DNA of 64,000 bases from Panopea generosa (lineage: Eukaryota > Mollusca > Bivalvia > Adapedonta > Hiatellidae): contig CM055896.1 of the NCBI GenBank assembly GCA_029582155.1, forward strand, positions 22,683,110 to 22,747,109, read 5' to 3'. The position numbers and the translations under genes were made by a program. Below are positions 12,841 through 27,500 of this stretch, piece after piece. The first letter of the stretch is position 1; each line of letters opens with the position of its first letter. The notes below the pieces were generated by a model. The model was not told where the DNA came from. It did no database searches and worked only from the letters and a program-made list of their open reading frames with translations.

Positions 12841-15800
12841 GAAAATGTTATGTTATGTGTAATATCTGTGTGCACAGAAGTGGTATGGTCAAGACTGGTG
12901 ATATCACGATGGAGTATGTTATATCTGTGTGCACAGAAGCGGTATGGTCAAGACTGGTGATATCACGATGGAGTATGTCATATCTGTGTGCACAGAAGTG
13001 GTATGGTCAGGACTTGTGATATGACGAGGGAGAATGCCATATCTGTGTGCACTGAAGTGGTATGGTTAGGACTTGTGATATGACGAGGGAGAATGCCATA
13101 TCTGTGTGCACTTAAGCGGTATGGTCAGGACTTGTGATATGACGAGGGAGATTGCCATATCTGTGTGCACTGAAGTGGTATGGTCAGGACTTGTGATATG
13201 ACGAGGGAGAATGCCATATCTGTGTGCACTTAAGCGGTATGGTCAGGACTTGTGATATGACGAGGGAGAATGCCATATCTGTGTGCACTTAAGCGGTATG
13301 GTCAAGACTGGTGATATCACGATGGAGTATGTCATATCTGTTTGCACAGAAGTGGTACGGTCAGGACTGGTGATATTACGATGGAGTATGCCATATCTGT
13401 GTGCACTGAAATGGTATGGTCAAGACTGGTGATATCACGATGGAGTATGCCATATCTGTGTGCACTGAAATGGTATGGTCAAGACTGGTGATATCACGAT
13501 GGAGTATGCCATATCTGTGTGCACTGAAATGGTATGGTCAAGACTGGTGATATCACGATGGAGTATGCCATATCTGTGTGCACAGAAGTGGTATGGTCAA
13601 GACTGGTGATATCACGAGGGAGTATGCCATATCTGTGTGCACTGAAGTGGTATGGTCAAGACTGGTGATATCACGATGGAGTATGTCATATCTGTGTGAA
13701 CTGAAGTGGTATGGTCAGGACTGGTAGTATCACGAGGGAGTATGTTATATCTGTGTGCACTGGCGCTGTATTGTCAGGACCGGTGATATCACGAGGGAGT
13801 ATATTATATCTGTGTGCACTGGCGCTGTATTGTCAGGACTGGTGATATCACGAGGGAGTATGTTATATCTGTGTGCACTGGCGCTGTATTGTCAGGACTG
13901 GTGATATCACGAGGGAGTATGTTATATCTGTGTGCACTGGCGCTGTATTGTCAGGACTGGTGATATCACGAGGGAGTATGTTATATCTGTGTGCACTGGC
14001 GCTGTATTGTCAGGACTGGTGATATCACGAGGGAGTATGTTATATCTGTGTGCACTGGCGCTGTATTGTCAGGACTGGTGTTATCACAAGGGAGTATGTT
14101 ATATCTGTGTGCACTGGCGCTGTATTGTCAGGACTGGTGATATCACGAGGGAGTATGTTATATCTGTGTGCACTGGCGCTGTATTGTCAGGACTGGTGTT
14201 ATCACAAGGGAGTATGTTATATCTGTGTGCACTGGCGCTGTATTGTCAGGACTGGTGATATCACGAGGGAGTATGTTATATATGTGTGCACTGGCGCTGT
14301 ATTGTCAGGACTGGTGATATCACGAGAACGTATGTCATATCTGTGTGCACTGAAGTGGTATGGTCAGGACTGGTAGTATCACGAGGGAGTATGTTATATC
14401 TGTGTGCACTGGCGCTGTATTGTCAGGACTGGTGATATCACGAGGGAGTATATTATATCTGTGTGCACTGGCGCTGTATTGTCAGGACTGGTGATATCAC
14501 GAGGGAGTATGTTATATCTGTGTGCACTGGCGCTGTATTGTCAGGACTGGTGATATCACGAGGGAGTATGTTATATCTGTGTGCACTGGCGCTGTATTGT
14601 CAGGACTGGTGATATCACGAGGGAGTATGTTATATCTGTGTGCACTGGCGCTGTATTGTCAGGACTGGTGATATCACGAGGGAGTATGTTATATCTGTGT
14701 GCACTGGCGCTGTATTGTCAGGACTGGTGATATCACGAGGGAGTATGTTATATCTGTGTGCACTGGCGCTGTATTGTCAGGACTGGTGATATCACGAGGG
14801 AGTATGTTATATCTGTGTGCACTGGCGCTGTATTGTCAGGACTGGTGATATCACGAGGGAGTATGTTATATCTGTGTGCACTGGCGCTGTATTGTCAGGA
14901 CTGGTGATATCACAAGGGAGTATGTTATATCTGTGTGCACTGGCGCTGTATTGTCAGGACTGGTGATATCACGAGGGAGTATGTTATATCTGTGTGCACT
15001 GGCGCTGTATTGTCAGGACTGGTGTTATCACAAGGGAGTATGTTATATCTGTGTGCACTGGCGCTGTATTGTCAGGATTGGTGATATCACGAGAACGTAT
15101 GTCATATCTGTGTGCACTGAAGTAGTACGGTCAGGATTGGTGATAACACGATGGAGTATGCCATATATGGTTTGGACTATCAATACCACGCGGGAGTATG
15201 CCATATCTGTGAGCACTGAAGTGGTATGGTCTAAACTAGCCATTCCACGAGAGAGTATGTCATATCTCTGTGCACTGAATTTGAATAGTCAGGACTAGCA
15301 ATACCACGAGGGAGTATGCCATATCTGTATGCACTGAAGTGGTATGGTCTGAACTAGCAATTCCACGGGAGAGTATGTTATATCTGTGTGCACTGAATTT
15401 GAATGGTCAGGATTAGCAATACTACGAGGGTGTATGCCATATCTGTGTGCACTGAAGTGGTATGGTCTGAACTAGCAATATCACGAGGGAATATATTATA
15501 TCTGTATGCACTGAAGTGGTATGGTCAGGACTGGTGATATCACGAGGGAGTGTGTCATATCTGTGTGCACTGAAGTAATATGGTTAGGACTGGTGGTATC
15601 ACTAAGGTGTATGTTATATCTGTGTGTACTGAAGTGGTATGGTCAGCACTGGTGATGTCACGAGGGAGTATGTTATATCTGTGCGCACTGAAGTGGTATG
15701 GTCAGGACTGCAGATATCACGAGGGATTTATTATATATGTATGCACTGAAGTGGTATGGTCCGGACTGATGATATCATGAGGTAGTATGTCATTTCGTGT

Positions 15801-16505
15801 GCACTGAAGTGGTACAGTCAGGACTGGTGATATCAGGAGGGAGTATGTCATATCTGTTTGCACTGAAGTGGTACGGTCAGGACTGGGGATATCACGAGGG
15901 AATAAGTTATATATGTTTGCACTGAAGTGGTACGGTCAGCACTGGTGATATCACGAGGGAGTGTGTCATATCTGTGTGCACTGAAGTTGTACAGTCAGGA
16001 CTTGTTATATCACGAGGGAGTGTGTCATATCTGTGTGCACTTAAGTGGTACGGTTAGGACTTTTGATATCACGAGGGAGTATGTTATATCTGTGTTTACT
16101 AAAGTGGTGGGATCAGGACGGGTGATATCACGATTGAGTGTGTCATATCTGTGTGCACTTAAGTGGTACGGTTAGGACTGGTGATATCACAAGTTAGTAT
16201 ATTATATCTGTATGCACTGAAATGCTACAGTCAGGACTTGTGATATCACGAGGGAGTATGTCATATCTGTGTGCACTGAAGTGGTACGGTTAGGACTGGT
16301 AGTATCACGAGGGAGTATGTAATATCTGTATTCACTGAAGTTGTAGAGTCAGGACTTGTGATATGACGAGGGGAGTATGTCATATCTGTGTGCACTGAAG
16401 TGGTACGGTTAGGACTGGTAGTATCACGAGGGAGTATGTAATATCTGTATTCACTGAAGTGGTATGTTCATGACTGGTGATATGACGCGGGAGCATGCCG
16501 TATCA
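12841..16505. repeat. 59-bp tandem repeat array, about 62 copies
   Basis: Monomer 'gtgatatcacgagggagtat', 'gttatatctgtgtgcactgg', 'cgctgtattgtcaggactg' (59 bp). Three zones are visible: diverged left-hand copies with 'gaagtggtatgg' (12841-13730), a very uniform core with 'ggcgctgtattg' (about 13750-15090), and a diverged right part. Nearly all copies hold the 10-bp palindrome GTGATATCAC. Since 59 is not divisible by three, reading frames rotate through all phases, so the 108- and 140-codon frames are by-products. Confidence 0.97.
13700..15110. repeat. Higher-order duplication within the 59-bp array
   Basis: The variant monomer 'actggtagtatcac' occurs at 13720 and 14369, 649 bp apart (exactly 11 x 59). 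The following 'agtatattatatc' variant repeats at the same offset. The variant 'gagaacgtatgtcatatc' at 14324 recurs at 15091, an offset of 767 bp (13 x 59). This implies duplication of blocks of 11-13 monomers. Confidence 0.85.
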
Positions 16506-17130
16506 GTATGTGTGGTAGGAGTAGAAGTTTTAATGTTATTGTTTAACTGAAACCAGCAATATGTTTTTTTTATTGATAACTGTGACCTTACTATTCATAA
16601 CGTTACTATTTTAAGCAGCCAAATTACAAACTCTGAGATAATTATGTACAATAAATCAAAAAGGATGAAATGAAGTCGTGTAACTGGCTGATTTTGCTGA
16701 TTTCAAATTCTTTATGGCTTAAATATTCCTTAGGAAAGAACAGTTTGTAGCTATTATCATGACTTCGTAACGTTTTATATAGAGGCAGGCGACCTTTCAC
16801 AGTTAAAGTAGTTTAGGAAAGTTGGTTATGTCACCGACCCTTCTGACAAAAACATTCGAATTAAAAAGATTTAGAATAATCAAGATCAATTTCATATGTA
16901 TGTATAAATACATTTTTATTTCTCAAATACATTTTCAAAGTATTATGCAATTCTTTTTTAAAGCCCATGAAGTTCTTAGTAAATCCGTTATCACTGTCGA
17001 ATTCTGCCGAAGAGTAGGGATCCCCCTGAATGATTGTCATGTCCATTTTATCGTTTTCAGGTTAAGTTACAATGCATATTTATTTATTTGGTTACTTTTT
17101 AAATCTGTAAGTTTATATATTATTTTTACT
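16506..17130. other. Intergenic stretch, no gene seen
   Basis: Unique-looking AT-rich sequence between the 59-bp array and the LINE. A 114-codon plus-strand frame (16822-17166) has no recognisable domain and overlaps the LINE boundary. Confidence 0.5.
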
Positions 17131-19234
17131 GTTGATGCAAGTATTAATGGTAGAAGTTGCCATTGATATACATCCGGCAGGTACTGACGTGGATACGCTA
17201 GTAAATGCATATTCGAATGGCTTAAATCCATTGATTGATAAACATGCTCCCGTCCGGATGAAAACAATTGTACTTCGACCTAGCTGTCCCTGGTTTACTG
17301 ACGAACTGCACGATGCAAAACATTTGAAACGTAAGCTTGAACGTCAGTGGCGAAAATCACAAACCTCAATATACCAAAATCAGTGTTCAAAGGTCAATAG
17401 GCTTCTTTACACGGGCTCGAATCGATTACTCTGATAAGGTACAGTCATGTAGTCGTGATAATAAAGGCCTGACTAAGGTTACTAAATATCTGCTAGGGAA
17501 CAGTGGCGATACTGTCCTACCCTCTAATATATGCTCCAAGGAACTAGCACAACATTTCAGCGACTTTTTCATCCGTAAAATCAAAAACATTAGAGAGGAT
17601 ATCAACTCACACAAGAAAAACAATTCATATCAAGTGGAATAAACCCCCGAAAAAAAGCATACAATAACAAACTGTCTTGAAGCTTTACCTCCCTCAACAG
17701 AGGAAGAAGTTCGAAGAATAATACAAAAATCTCCGAATTAATCCTGTGAACTTGACCCGATACCAACATGGCTTTTAAAAGAATGTCTGGATGAAATCGT
17801 GCCGCTTATAACTCAAATAATCAATGCATCCCTGGAGTCAGGACTATGTACCAAAGGAGTTTAAGAATGTCCGGATAAGACATCTTCTAAAGAAACCTGG
17901 CTTAGACCCCGATACTCACAAAAACAACAGACCCGTATCCAACCTTCTGTCCATTTCAAAGGTTTTGGAAAAGGTAGTCGATGCCGGATTAGAAGCGCTA
18001 TCTTGATGATAACACACTACCTGAGGGAATGCAGTCTGCATACAGAAAGTTTCACTCAAGTGAGTCGGCTTTAATGAAAGTACAGAATTACATCCTCGAG
18101 TCTCTTGACCAAAACTGTGTTACAGTTTTAGTGCTACTGGATCTGTCCGCAGCTTTCGACACTATTGATCATCAGTCACTGTTGCACCGCCTTGAACGCC
18201 AATTCGGAGTCACTGAAAAAGCCCATGCTTTGATGGCATCGTATCTAAGTGACCACTATCAAACGATGTGCGTAGATGGTAAATTGTCAACACCTGTGCT
18301 GATTAAATACGTTGTTCCACAGGGATCAGTACTGGGACCAAAGAATTACATTATGTACACGAAACCAGTTGGTGACATATGCAGGCGCCACAGACTGCTG
18401 CATCAATTCGCAGTTGTATCTATCAGTCAAGCCATTGGAAACCGTTACAAGAAATGAGGCATTGTGCCGCATTGAGAGCTGCCTTGCTGATATTGTCATG
18501 TGGATGGACTGCAACATGCTTAAGCTCAATGCCGATGAAACAGAAGTAATGCTGTTCGCATCGAAGCTTAATTCTAAACATATCGTTGACGTATCGGTAA
18601 AGGTTGGCAACACTGTGATAGAAGCTACAAACAGTGTAAAGGATCTCGGCGCAGTGGTAGACTCCAACATGAGTATGGATCTGTGTGCAGGGCAGGATAT
18701 GCAAAACTATGAAGAATAGGCCACATCAGACGGTACCTTACCAGTGGTGCCACCAAATCCCTTGTTAACAGCCTGGTAACGTCACGATTGGATTGTTGTA
18801 ATGCGTTGTTAACTGGTATTCCAAATATCATACTGGACAAATTACAACACGTTCAGAACACGGCAGCTCATAACGATTAGTCATATCACTCCTGTTTTGG
18901 AGGAGCTACATTGGTTACCCTTGTGATACAGAATACAGTACAAAATTCTGGCTTACACTTTCAAAGCTCTGCACGATCATCCCCCAGCCTATATCAAGGA
19001 CATGCTGGAGGTTTACAGGCCGACACGGAGTCTAAGATCAAATGACTCTGTGTCATAAGTTTTGCCTAAGACTAGAACCGCGATGCTTTTCATACACTGC
19101 TCCGAGACAAAGGAACACTCTCCCAATAAACATTAGAGATGCTGAGAAACTTGAAACGTTTAAACGTCTGTTTAAAACTTGTAAAACACTTTTGAACGTG
19201 CTATACGCATGGAAAGAGTGCTATATAAATGTGG

Positions 19235-19303
<69 letters not shown>

Positions 19304-19305
19304 TA
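17131..19305 (+). mobile_element. 5'-truncated CR1/L2-like LINE, reverse transcriptase pseudogene
   Basis: Translations in shifting frames follow a CR1/L2-type ORF2 from the linker to its C-terminus: DKHAPVR / LRPSCPWFTDEL (about 17240-17310), DPIPTWLLKECL (about 17755), LLKKPGLDPD and NRPVSNLLSISKVLEKVV (about 17885-17980), QSAYRKFHSSESAL (about 18030), LVLLDLSAAFDTIDH (motif A, about 18130), VPQGSVLGP (motif B, 18314-18340), QLYLSVKP, MLKLNADETEVMLF (about 18515), and the C-terminal 'LEELHWLP', 'YRPTRSLRS', 'AEKLETFKRLFKT' (about 18900-19180). The endonuclease domain is absent. Motif C (YADD) is missing: about five codons are deleted at about 18405-18411, shifting the frame. Other frameshifts and stops occur near 17435, 17740 and 18010. 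The element ends in an (ATA)n tail. It is a dead copy, with the RT assignment firm and the clade (CR1 versus L2) less so. Confidence 0.9.
19233..19304 (+). repeat. (ATA)n microsatellite forming the LINE 3' tail
   Basis: About 23 uninterrupted 'ata/taa' triplets immediately follow the LINE C-terminal codons. Short-repeat tails are usual at the 3' ends of this type of LINE, so this is probably the tail, later expanded. The poly-isoleucine frame is not a protein. Confidence 0.95.
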
Positions 19306-20265
19306 GCGAAATTGAGAGCATTTCCGTCTGTGGCTGCTCACTAGACCCATCTGTAGTTTATTTCAATGTTATATCAGCAATTCATACACAGACCTGTAGT
19401 CATTATAAACAAATAAGCATAAACCAGGCCGTTTCTGAAACGATTTTAGGTCCTCGTTAGAGTGTGAAGAAAACATTATGTACAGTAACTATAACTTGCC
19501 TCATTTACATGATTGTGACTGGCCTTCTAAATAAGGAATGAAATCGAATCGCGGGATACAGGGGAGAAAAATAGAATAGCCGTTGTACCAGCACTATAAA
19601 CCAAAGCATTTGCAATGGATTTACGTTTTGAAATTGCCATGCATTAACATGAACGTGTTTCTGAATAAGGCGGTGGCTTCTAAGTTACTAGCGAATCCTA
19701 TATTGTTTTAAATGTACATGTATCTGAATAAATTATACAATGAAACTGAGTACCTCCAACAGTATATCAAACCCGCCTCACTGTAACTTGTAAGAAAAAT
19801 TTTAAATAACGCATTATTTAAGATGTTTTTACATTCTTTGTTTTCATTAATATTGAGGCTTCCCTAAACAATATATATTAGAAGTTGTTTCTTTAATATT
19901 GTTTAGCTGCAGTATATGTTTAGTTACACAATGACCATTTATTTAATATGAACGTTTTACATACTTTTTAAATACAAGCAGTAGTTTTTACCTCATCACT
20001 TTTCTAATGCAAACACATACGAAACAAAACTTATAAACAAAAACATATTCAGTATAATACAGCATGCTGTGTCGGATTTGTATCTATTTCCGTTATGGAT
20101 ATCGCTTGAGACTACCCATAAATTGAAGTTCTAATTATATAGTCTGGTTTGTTTCAAAATAGCTCAACAGGGTTGCAGCCAGAATCGATATATACTGATT
20201 GTAACAGATAACCACCTTTGAAGATGGATGGAACATTTAATTCAGCTTAACTTAAAAATGATAGA
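19306..20265. other. Intergenic stretch, no gene seen
   Basis: AT-rich. No reading frame with family resemblance and no clear repeat. Confidence 0.5.
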
Positions 20266-21190
20266 TCATAATGAGCGGCCGTGAGACGTTATCCCATAAA
20301 CAGTTGTATCACAACATGAGCTGCCGTGAGACGTTATCCCATAAACAGTTGTATCACAACATATATCATAAAGAGCTGCAGTGAGACGTTATTCCGTAAA
20401 CAGTTGTATCACAATATATATCATGATGAGCTGCCATGAGACGTTATCCCGTAAACAGTTGTATCACAACATATATCATAATGAGCTGCCGTGAGACGTT
20501 ATCCCCTAAACAGTTGTATCACAATATATATCATAATGAGCTGCCGTGAGACGTTATCCCGTAAACAGTTGTATCGCAACATAAATCACAATGAGCTGCC
20601 GTGAGACGTTATCCCGTGAACAGTTGTACCGCAACATATATCACAATGAGCTGCCGTGAGACGTTATCCCGTAAACAGTTGTACCACAACATATATCACA
20701 ATGAGCTGCCGTGAGACGTTATCCCGTAAACAGTTGTATCGCAACATATATCACAATGAGCTGCCGTGAGACGTTATCCCGTAAACAGTTGTATCGCAAC
20801 ATATATCACAATGAGCGGCTGTGAGACGTTATCCCGTTAACAGTTGTATCGCAACATATATCACAATGAGCTGCCGTGAGAGGTTATCCTGTAAACAGTT
20901 GTATCACAACATATATCACAATGAGCTGCCGTGAGACGTTATCCTGTAAACAGTTGTATCACAACATATATCACAATGAGCTGCCGTGAGACGTTATCCT
21001 GTAAACAGTTGTATCACAAAATATATCACAATGAGCTGCCGTGAGACGTTATCCCGTAAACAGTTGTATCACAACATATATCACAATGAGCGGCCTTGAG
21101 ACGTTATCTCGTAAACAGTTGTATCGCAACATATATCACAATGAGCTGCCGTGAGACGTTATCCCATAAACAGTTGTATCACAACATATG
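20266..21190. repeat. 55-bp tandem repeat array, about 17 copies
   Basis: Monomer 'atgagctgccgtgagacgtt', 'atcccgtaaacagttgtatc', 'acaacatatatcaca' (55 bp). The first unit lacks 10 bp (spacing 45). Later copies are 90-98% alike by eye. Non-coding. Confidence 0.96.
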
Positions 21191-21559
21191 TAATATTATT
21201 TACACCACTAGCTACATTGCAATCCTGAAGAAATAATTTTGCCATTTAGAGTTTGACAAAAAAATGATAAAATAAATCATGTGAGCAAGAATCTTAATAT
21301 AATCGCTCGTGTGCTCCAAACCAAGGTGAATGTGCAATTTATATTTTCAAACAGGCATTTATCAATACTATGAATCAAATTTTCAGGAGGAAATGTATCA
21401 AAGCCATACATTATTCAGTAACTACTAGTAAATGTCACAGTTATACCTTGAATATAGACACCGTGTCTTATAAATTGAGCCGCATCAAACATAAAGCGAC
21501 CATGATACAGTCTTTTTCAGCATTTCCTCATTTAATATCATATCATTTAAATCGTCTCA
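21191..21559. other. Short spacer between two arrays, no gene seen
   Basis: AT-rich spacer. A 64-codon plus-strand frame at 21370-21564 shows no recognisable feature and runs into the next array. Confidence 0.5.
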
Positions 21560-24500
21560 AATGAAGCACAGTGGCTAATGGTGATGTTTTGTGTTGAAAT
21601 GTATGCCATATGAAGCACACTGGCTAATGATGTTGTTTTGTGTTGAAATGTATGCCATATGAAGCACACTGGCTAATGATGTTGTTTTGTGTTGTAATGT
21701 ATGCCACATGAAGCACACTGGCTAATGATGTTGTTTTGTGTTGTAATGTATGCCACATGAAGCACACTGGCTAATGATGTTGTTTTGTGTTGTAATGTAT
21801 GCCACATGAAGCACACTGGCTAATGATGTTGTTTTGTGTTGTAATGTATGCCACATGAAGCACACTGGCTAATGATGTTAATTTGTGTTGTAATGTATGC
21901 CACATGAAACACACTGGCTAATGATGTTGTTTTGTATTGTAATGTATGCCACATGAAGCACACTGTCTAATGGTGTTGTTTTGTGTTGTAATGTATGCCA
22001 CATGAAGCACACTGGCTAATGGTGTTGTTTTGTGTTGTAATGTATGCCAGATGAAGCACACTGGCTAATGATGTTGTTTTGTGTTGTAATGTATGCCACA
22101 TGAAGCACACTGGCTAATGATGTTGTTTTGTGTTGTAATGTATGCCACATGAAACACACTGGCTAATGATGTTGCTTTGTGTTGTTATGTATGTCACATG
22201 AAGCACACTGGCTAATGATGTTGTTTTGTGTTGTAATTTATGCCACATGAAGTACACTGGCTAATGATGTTGTTTAGTGTTGTAATGTATGCCACATGAA
22301 GCACACTGGCTAATGATGTTGTTTTGTATTGCAATGTATGCCACATGAAGCACACTGCCTAACGATGTTGTTTTGTGTTGTAATTTATGCCACATGAAGC
22401 ACACTGGCTAATGATGTTGTTTTGTGTCGTTATGTATGCCACATGAAGCACACTGGCTAATGATGTTGTTTTGTGTTGTAATGTATGCCACATGAAGTAC
22501 ACTGGCTAATGATGTTGTTTAGTGTTGTAATGTATGCCACATGAAGCACACTGGCTTATGATGTTGTTTTGTATTGTAATGTATGCCACATGAAGCACAC
22601 TGGCTAATGGTGTTGTTTTGTGTTGTAATATATGCCACATGAAGCACACTGGCTAATGGTGTTGCTTTGTGTTGTAATGTATGCCACATGAAGCACACTG
22701 GCTAAAGGTGTTGTTTTGTGTTGTAATGTATGCCACATGAAGCACACTGGCTAATGATGTTGTTTTGTGTTGTAATGTATGCCACATGAAGCACACTGGC
22801 TAATGATGTTGTTTTGTGTTGTTATGTATGCCACATGAAGCACACTGGCTAATGATGTTGTTTTGTGTTGTAATGTATGCCACATGAAGCACAGTGGCTA
22901 ATGATGTTGTTTTGTATTGTAATGTATGCCACATGAAGCACACTGGCTAATGATGTTGTTTTGTGTTGTAATGTATGCCACATGAAGCACACTGGCTAAT
23001 GATGTTGTTTTGTGTTGTAATGTATGCCACATGAAGCACACTGGCTAATGATGTTGTTTTGTGTTGTTATGTATGCCACATGAAGCACACTAGCTAATGA
23101 TGTTGTTTTGTGTTGTAATGTATGCCACATGAAGCCCACTGGCTAATGATGTTGTTTTGTGTTGTTATGTATGTCACATGAAGAACACTGGCTAATGATG
23201 TTGTTTTGTGTTGTAATGTATGCCACATGAAGCACACTGGCTAATGGTGTTGTTTTGTGTTGTAATATATGCCACATGAAGCACACTGGCTAATGATGTT
23301 GTTTTGTGTTGTAATGTATGCCACATGAAGCACACTGGTTAATGCTGTTGTTTTGTGTTGTAATGTATGCCACATGAAGCACACTGGCTAATGATGTTGC
23401 TTTGTACTGTAATGTATGCCACATGAAGCACACTGGCTAATGATGTTGCTTTGTACTGTAATGTATGCCACATGAAGCACACTGGCTAATGGTGTTGCTT
23501 TGTGTTGTAATGTATGCCAGATGAAGCACACTGGTTAATGATGTTGCTTTGTGTTGTAATGTATGCCACATGAAGCACACTGGCTAATGATGTTGTTTTG
23601 TGTTGTAATGTATGCCACATGAAGCACACTGGCTAATGATGTTGTTTTGTGTTGTTATGTATGCCACATGAAACACACTGGCTAATGATGTTGTTTTGTG
23701 TTGTAATGTATGCCACATGAAGCACACTGGATAATGATGTTGTTTTGTGTTGTAATGTATGCCACATGAAACACACTGCCTAACGATGTTGTTTTCTGTT
23801 GTAATTTATGCCACATGAAGCACACTGGCTAATGATGTTGTTTTGTGTTGTAATGTATGCCACATGAAGCACACTGGCTAATGATGTTGTTTTGTGTTGT
23901 AATGTATGCCACATGAAGCACACTGCCTAATGGTGTTGCTTTGTGTTGTTATGTATGCCACACAAAGCACACTGGCTAATTATGTTGTTTTGTGTTGTAA
24001 TGTATGCCACATGAAGCACACTGGCTAATGATGTTGTTTTGTGTTGTAATGTATGCCACATGAAACACACTGCCTAACGATGTTGTTTTGTGTTGTAATT
24101 TATGCCACATGAAGCATACTGCCTAATGGTGTTGCTTTGTGTTGTTATGTATGCCACATGAAATACACTGGCTAATGATGTTGTTTTGTGTTGTTATGTA
24201 TGCCACATGAAGCACACTGGCTAATTGTGTTGTTTTGTGTTGTAATTTATGCCACATGAAGCACACTGTCTAATGATGTTGTTTTGTGTTGTAATTTATG
24301 CCACATAAAACACACGGGCTAATGTTGTTGTTTTGTGTTGTTATGTATGCCACATGAAGCACACTGGCTAATGATGTTGTTTTGTGTTGTAATATATGCC
24401 AGATGAAGCACACTGTCTAATGATGTTGTTTTGTGTTGTAATTTATGCCACATGAAACACACGGGCTAATGATGTTGTTTTGTGTTGTTATGTATGCCAC

Positions 24501-27500
24501 ATGAAGCACACTGGCTAATGATGTTGTTTTGTGTTGTAATGTATGCCACATGAAGCACACTGGCTAATGATGTTGTTTTGTGTTGTTATGTATGCCACAT
24601 GAAGCACACTGGCTAATGATGTTGTTTTGTGTTGTAATGTATGCCACATGAAGCACACTGGCTAATGATGTTGTTTTGTGTTGTAATGTATGCCACATGA
24701 AACACACTGGCTAATGATGTTGTTTTGTGTAGTTATGTATGCCACATGAAACACACTGGCTAATGGGGTTGTTTTGTGTTGTAATGTATGCCACATGAAA
24801 CACACTGGCTAATGATGTTGTTTTGTGTTTTGTGTTGTAATGTATGCCACATGAAACACACTGGCTAATGATGTTGTTTTGTGTTGTTATGTATGCCACA
24901 TGAAGCACACTGGCTAATGATGTTGATTTGTGTTGTAATTTATGCCACATGAAGCACACTGGCTAATGATGTTGTTTTCTGTTGTAATGTATGCCACATG
25001 AAACACACTGGCTAATGATGTTGTTTTGTGTTGTTATGTATGCCACATGAAGCACACTGGCTAATGATGTTGTTTTGTGTTGTTATGTATGCCACATGAA
25101 ACACACTGGCTAATGATGTTGTTTTGTGTTGTTATTTATGCCACATGAAACACACTGGCTAATGATGTTGTTTTGTGTTGTAATGTATGCCACATGAAGC
25201 ACTCTGGCTAATGATGTTGTTTTGTGTTGTTATGTATGCCACATGAAACACACTGGCTAATGATGTTGTTTTGTGTTGTAATGTATGCCACATGAAACAC
25301 ACTGGCTAATGATGTTGTTTTGTGTTGTTATGTATGCCACATGAAGCACACTGGCTAATGATGTTGTTTTGTGTTGTTATGTATGCCACATGAAACACAC
25401 TGGCTAATGATGTTGTTTTGTGTTGTAATGTATGCCACATGAAGCACACTGGCTAATGATGTTGTTTTGTGTTGTTATGTATGCCACATGAAGCACACTG
25501 GCTAATGATGTTGTTTTGTGTTGTAATGTATGCCACATGAAGCACACTGGCTAATGATGTTGTTTTGTGTTGTAATGTATGCCACATGAAACACACTGGC
25601 TAATGATGTTGTTTTGTGTAGTTATGTATGCCACATGAAACACACTGGCTAATGGGGTTGTTTTGTGTTGTAATGTATGCCACATGAAACACACTGGCTA
25701 ATGATGTTGTTTTGTGTTTTGTGTTGTAATGTATGCCACATGAAACACACTGGCTAATGATGTTGTTTTGTGTTGTTATGTATGCCACATGAAGCACACT
25801 GGCTAATGATGTTGATTTGTGTTGTAATTTATGCCACATGAAGCACACTGGCTAATGATGTTGTTTTCTGTTGTAATGTATGCCACATGAAACACACTGG
25901 CTAATGATGTTGTTTTGTGTTGTTATGTATGCCACATGAAGCACACTGGCTAATGATGTTGTTTTGTGTTGTTATGTATGCCACATGAAACACACTGGCT
26001 AATGATGTTGTTTTGTGTTGTTATTTATGCCATATGAAACACACTGGCTAATGATGTTGTTTTGTGTTGTTATGTATGCCACATGAAACACACTGGCTAA
26101 TGATGTTGTTTTGTGTTGTAATGTATGCCACATGAAACACACTGGCTAATGATGTTGTTTTGTGTTGTTATGTATGCCACATGAAGCACACTGGCTAATG
26201 ATGTTGTTTTGTGTTGTTATGTATGCCACATGAAACACACTGGCTAATGATGTTGTTTTGTGTTGTAATGTATGCCACATGAAGCACACTGGCTAATGAT
26301 GTTGTTTTGTGTTGTTATGTATGCCACATGAAACACACTGGCTAATGATGTTGTTTTGTGTTGTAATGTATGCCACATGAAACACACTGGCTAATGATGT
26401 TGTTTTGTGTTGTAATGTATGCCACATGAAGCACACTGGCTAATGATGTTGTTTTGTGTTGTAGTGTATGCCACATGAAGCATACTGGCTAATGATGTTG
26501 TTTTGTGTTGTTATGTATGCCACATGAAACACACTGGCTAATGATGTTGTTTTGTGTTGTAATGTATGCCACATGAAGCACACTGGCTAATGATGTTGTT
26601 TTGTGTTGTAATGTATGCCACATGAAGCACACTGGCTAATGATGTTGTTTTGTGTAGTTATGTATGCCACATGAAACACACTGGCTAATGGGGTTGTTTT
26701 GTGTTGTAATGTATGCCACATGAAACACACTGGCTAATGATGTTGTTTTGTGTTTTGTGTTGTAATGTATGCCACATGAAACACACTGGCTAATGATGTT
26801 GTTTTGTGTTGTTATGTATGCCACATGAAGCACACTGGCTAATGATGTTGATTTGTGTTGTAATTTATGCCACATGAAGCACACTGGCTAATGATGTTGT
26901 TTTCTGTTGTAATGTATGCCACATGAAACACACTGGCTAATGATGTTGTTTTGTGTTGTTATGTATGCCACATGAAGCACACTGGCTAATGATGTTGTTT
27001 TGTGTTGTTATGTATGCCACATGAAACACACTGGCTAATGATGTTGTTTTGTGTTGTTATTTATGCCACATGAAACACACTGGCTAATGATGTTGTTTTG
27101 TGTTGTAATGTATGCCACATGAAGCACTCTGGCTAATGATGTTGTTTTGTGTTGTTATGTATGCCACATGAAACACACTGGCTAATGATGTTGTTTTGTG
27201 TTGTAATGTATGCCACATGAAACACACTGGCTAATGATGTTGTTTTGTGTTGTTATGTATGCCACATGAAACACACTGTCTAATGATGTTATTTGTGTTG
27301 TTATGTATGCCACATGAAACACACTGGCTAATGATGTTGTTTTGTGTTGTAATGTATGCCACATGAAGCACACTGGCTAATGATGTTGTTTTGTGTTGTT
27401 ATGTATGCCACATGAAACACACTGGCTAATGATGTTGTTTTGTGTTGTAATGTATGCCACATGAAACACACTGGCTAATGATGTTGTTTTGTGTTGTAAT

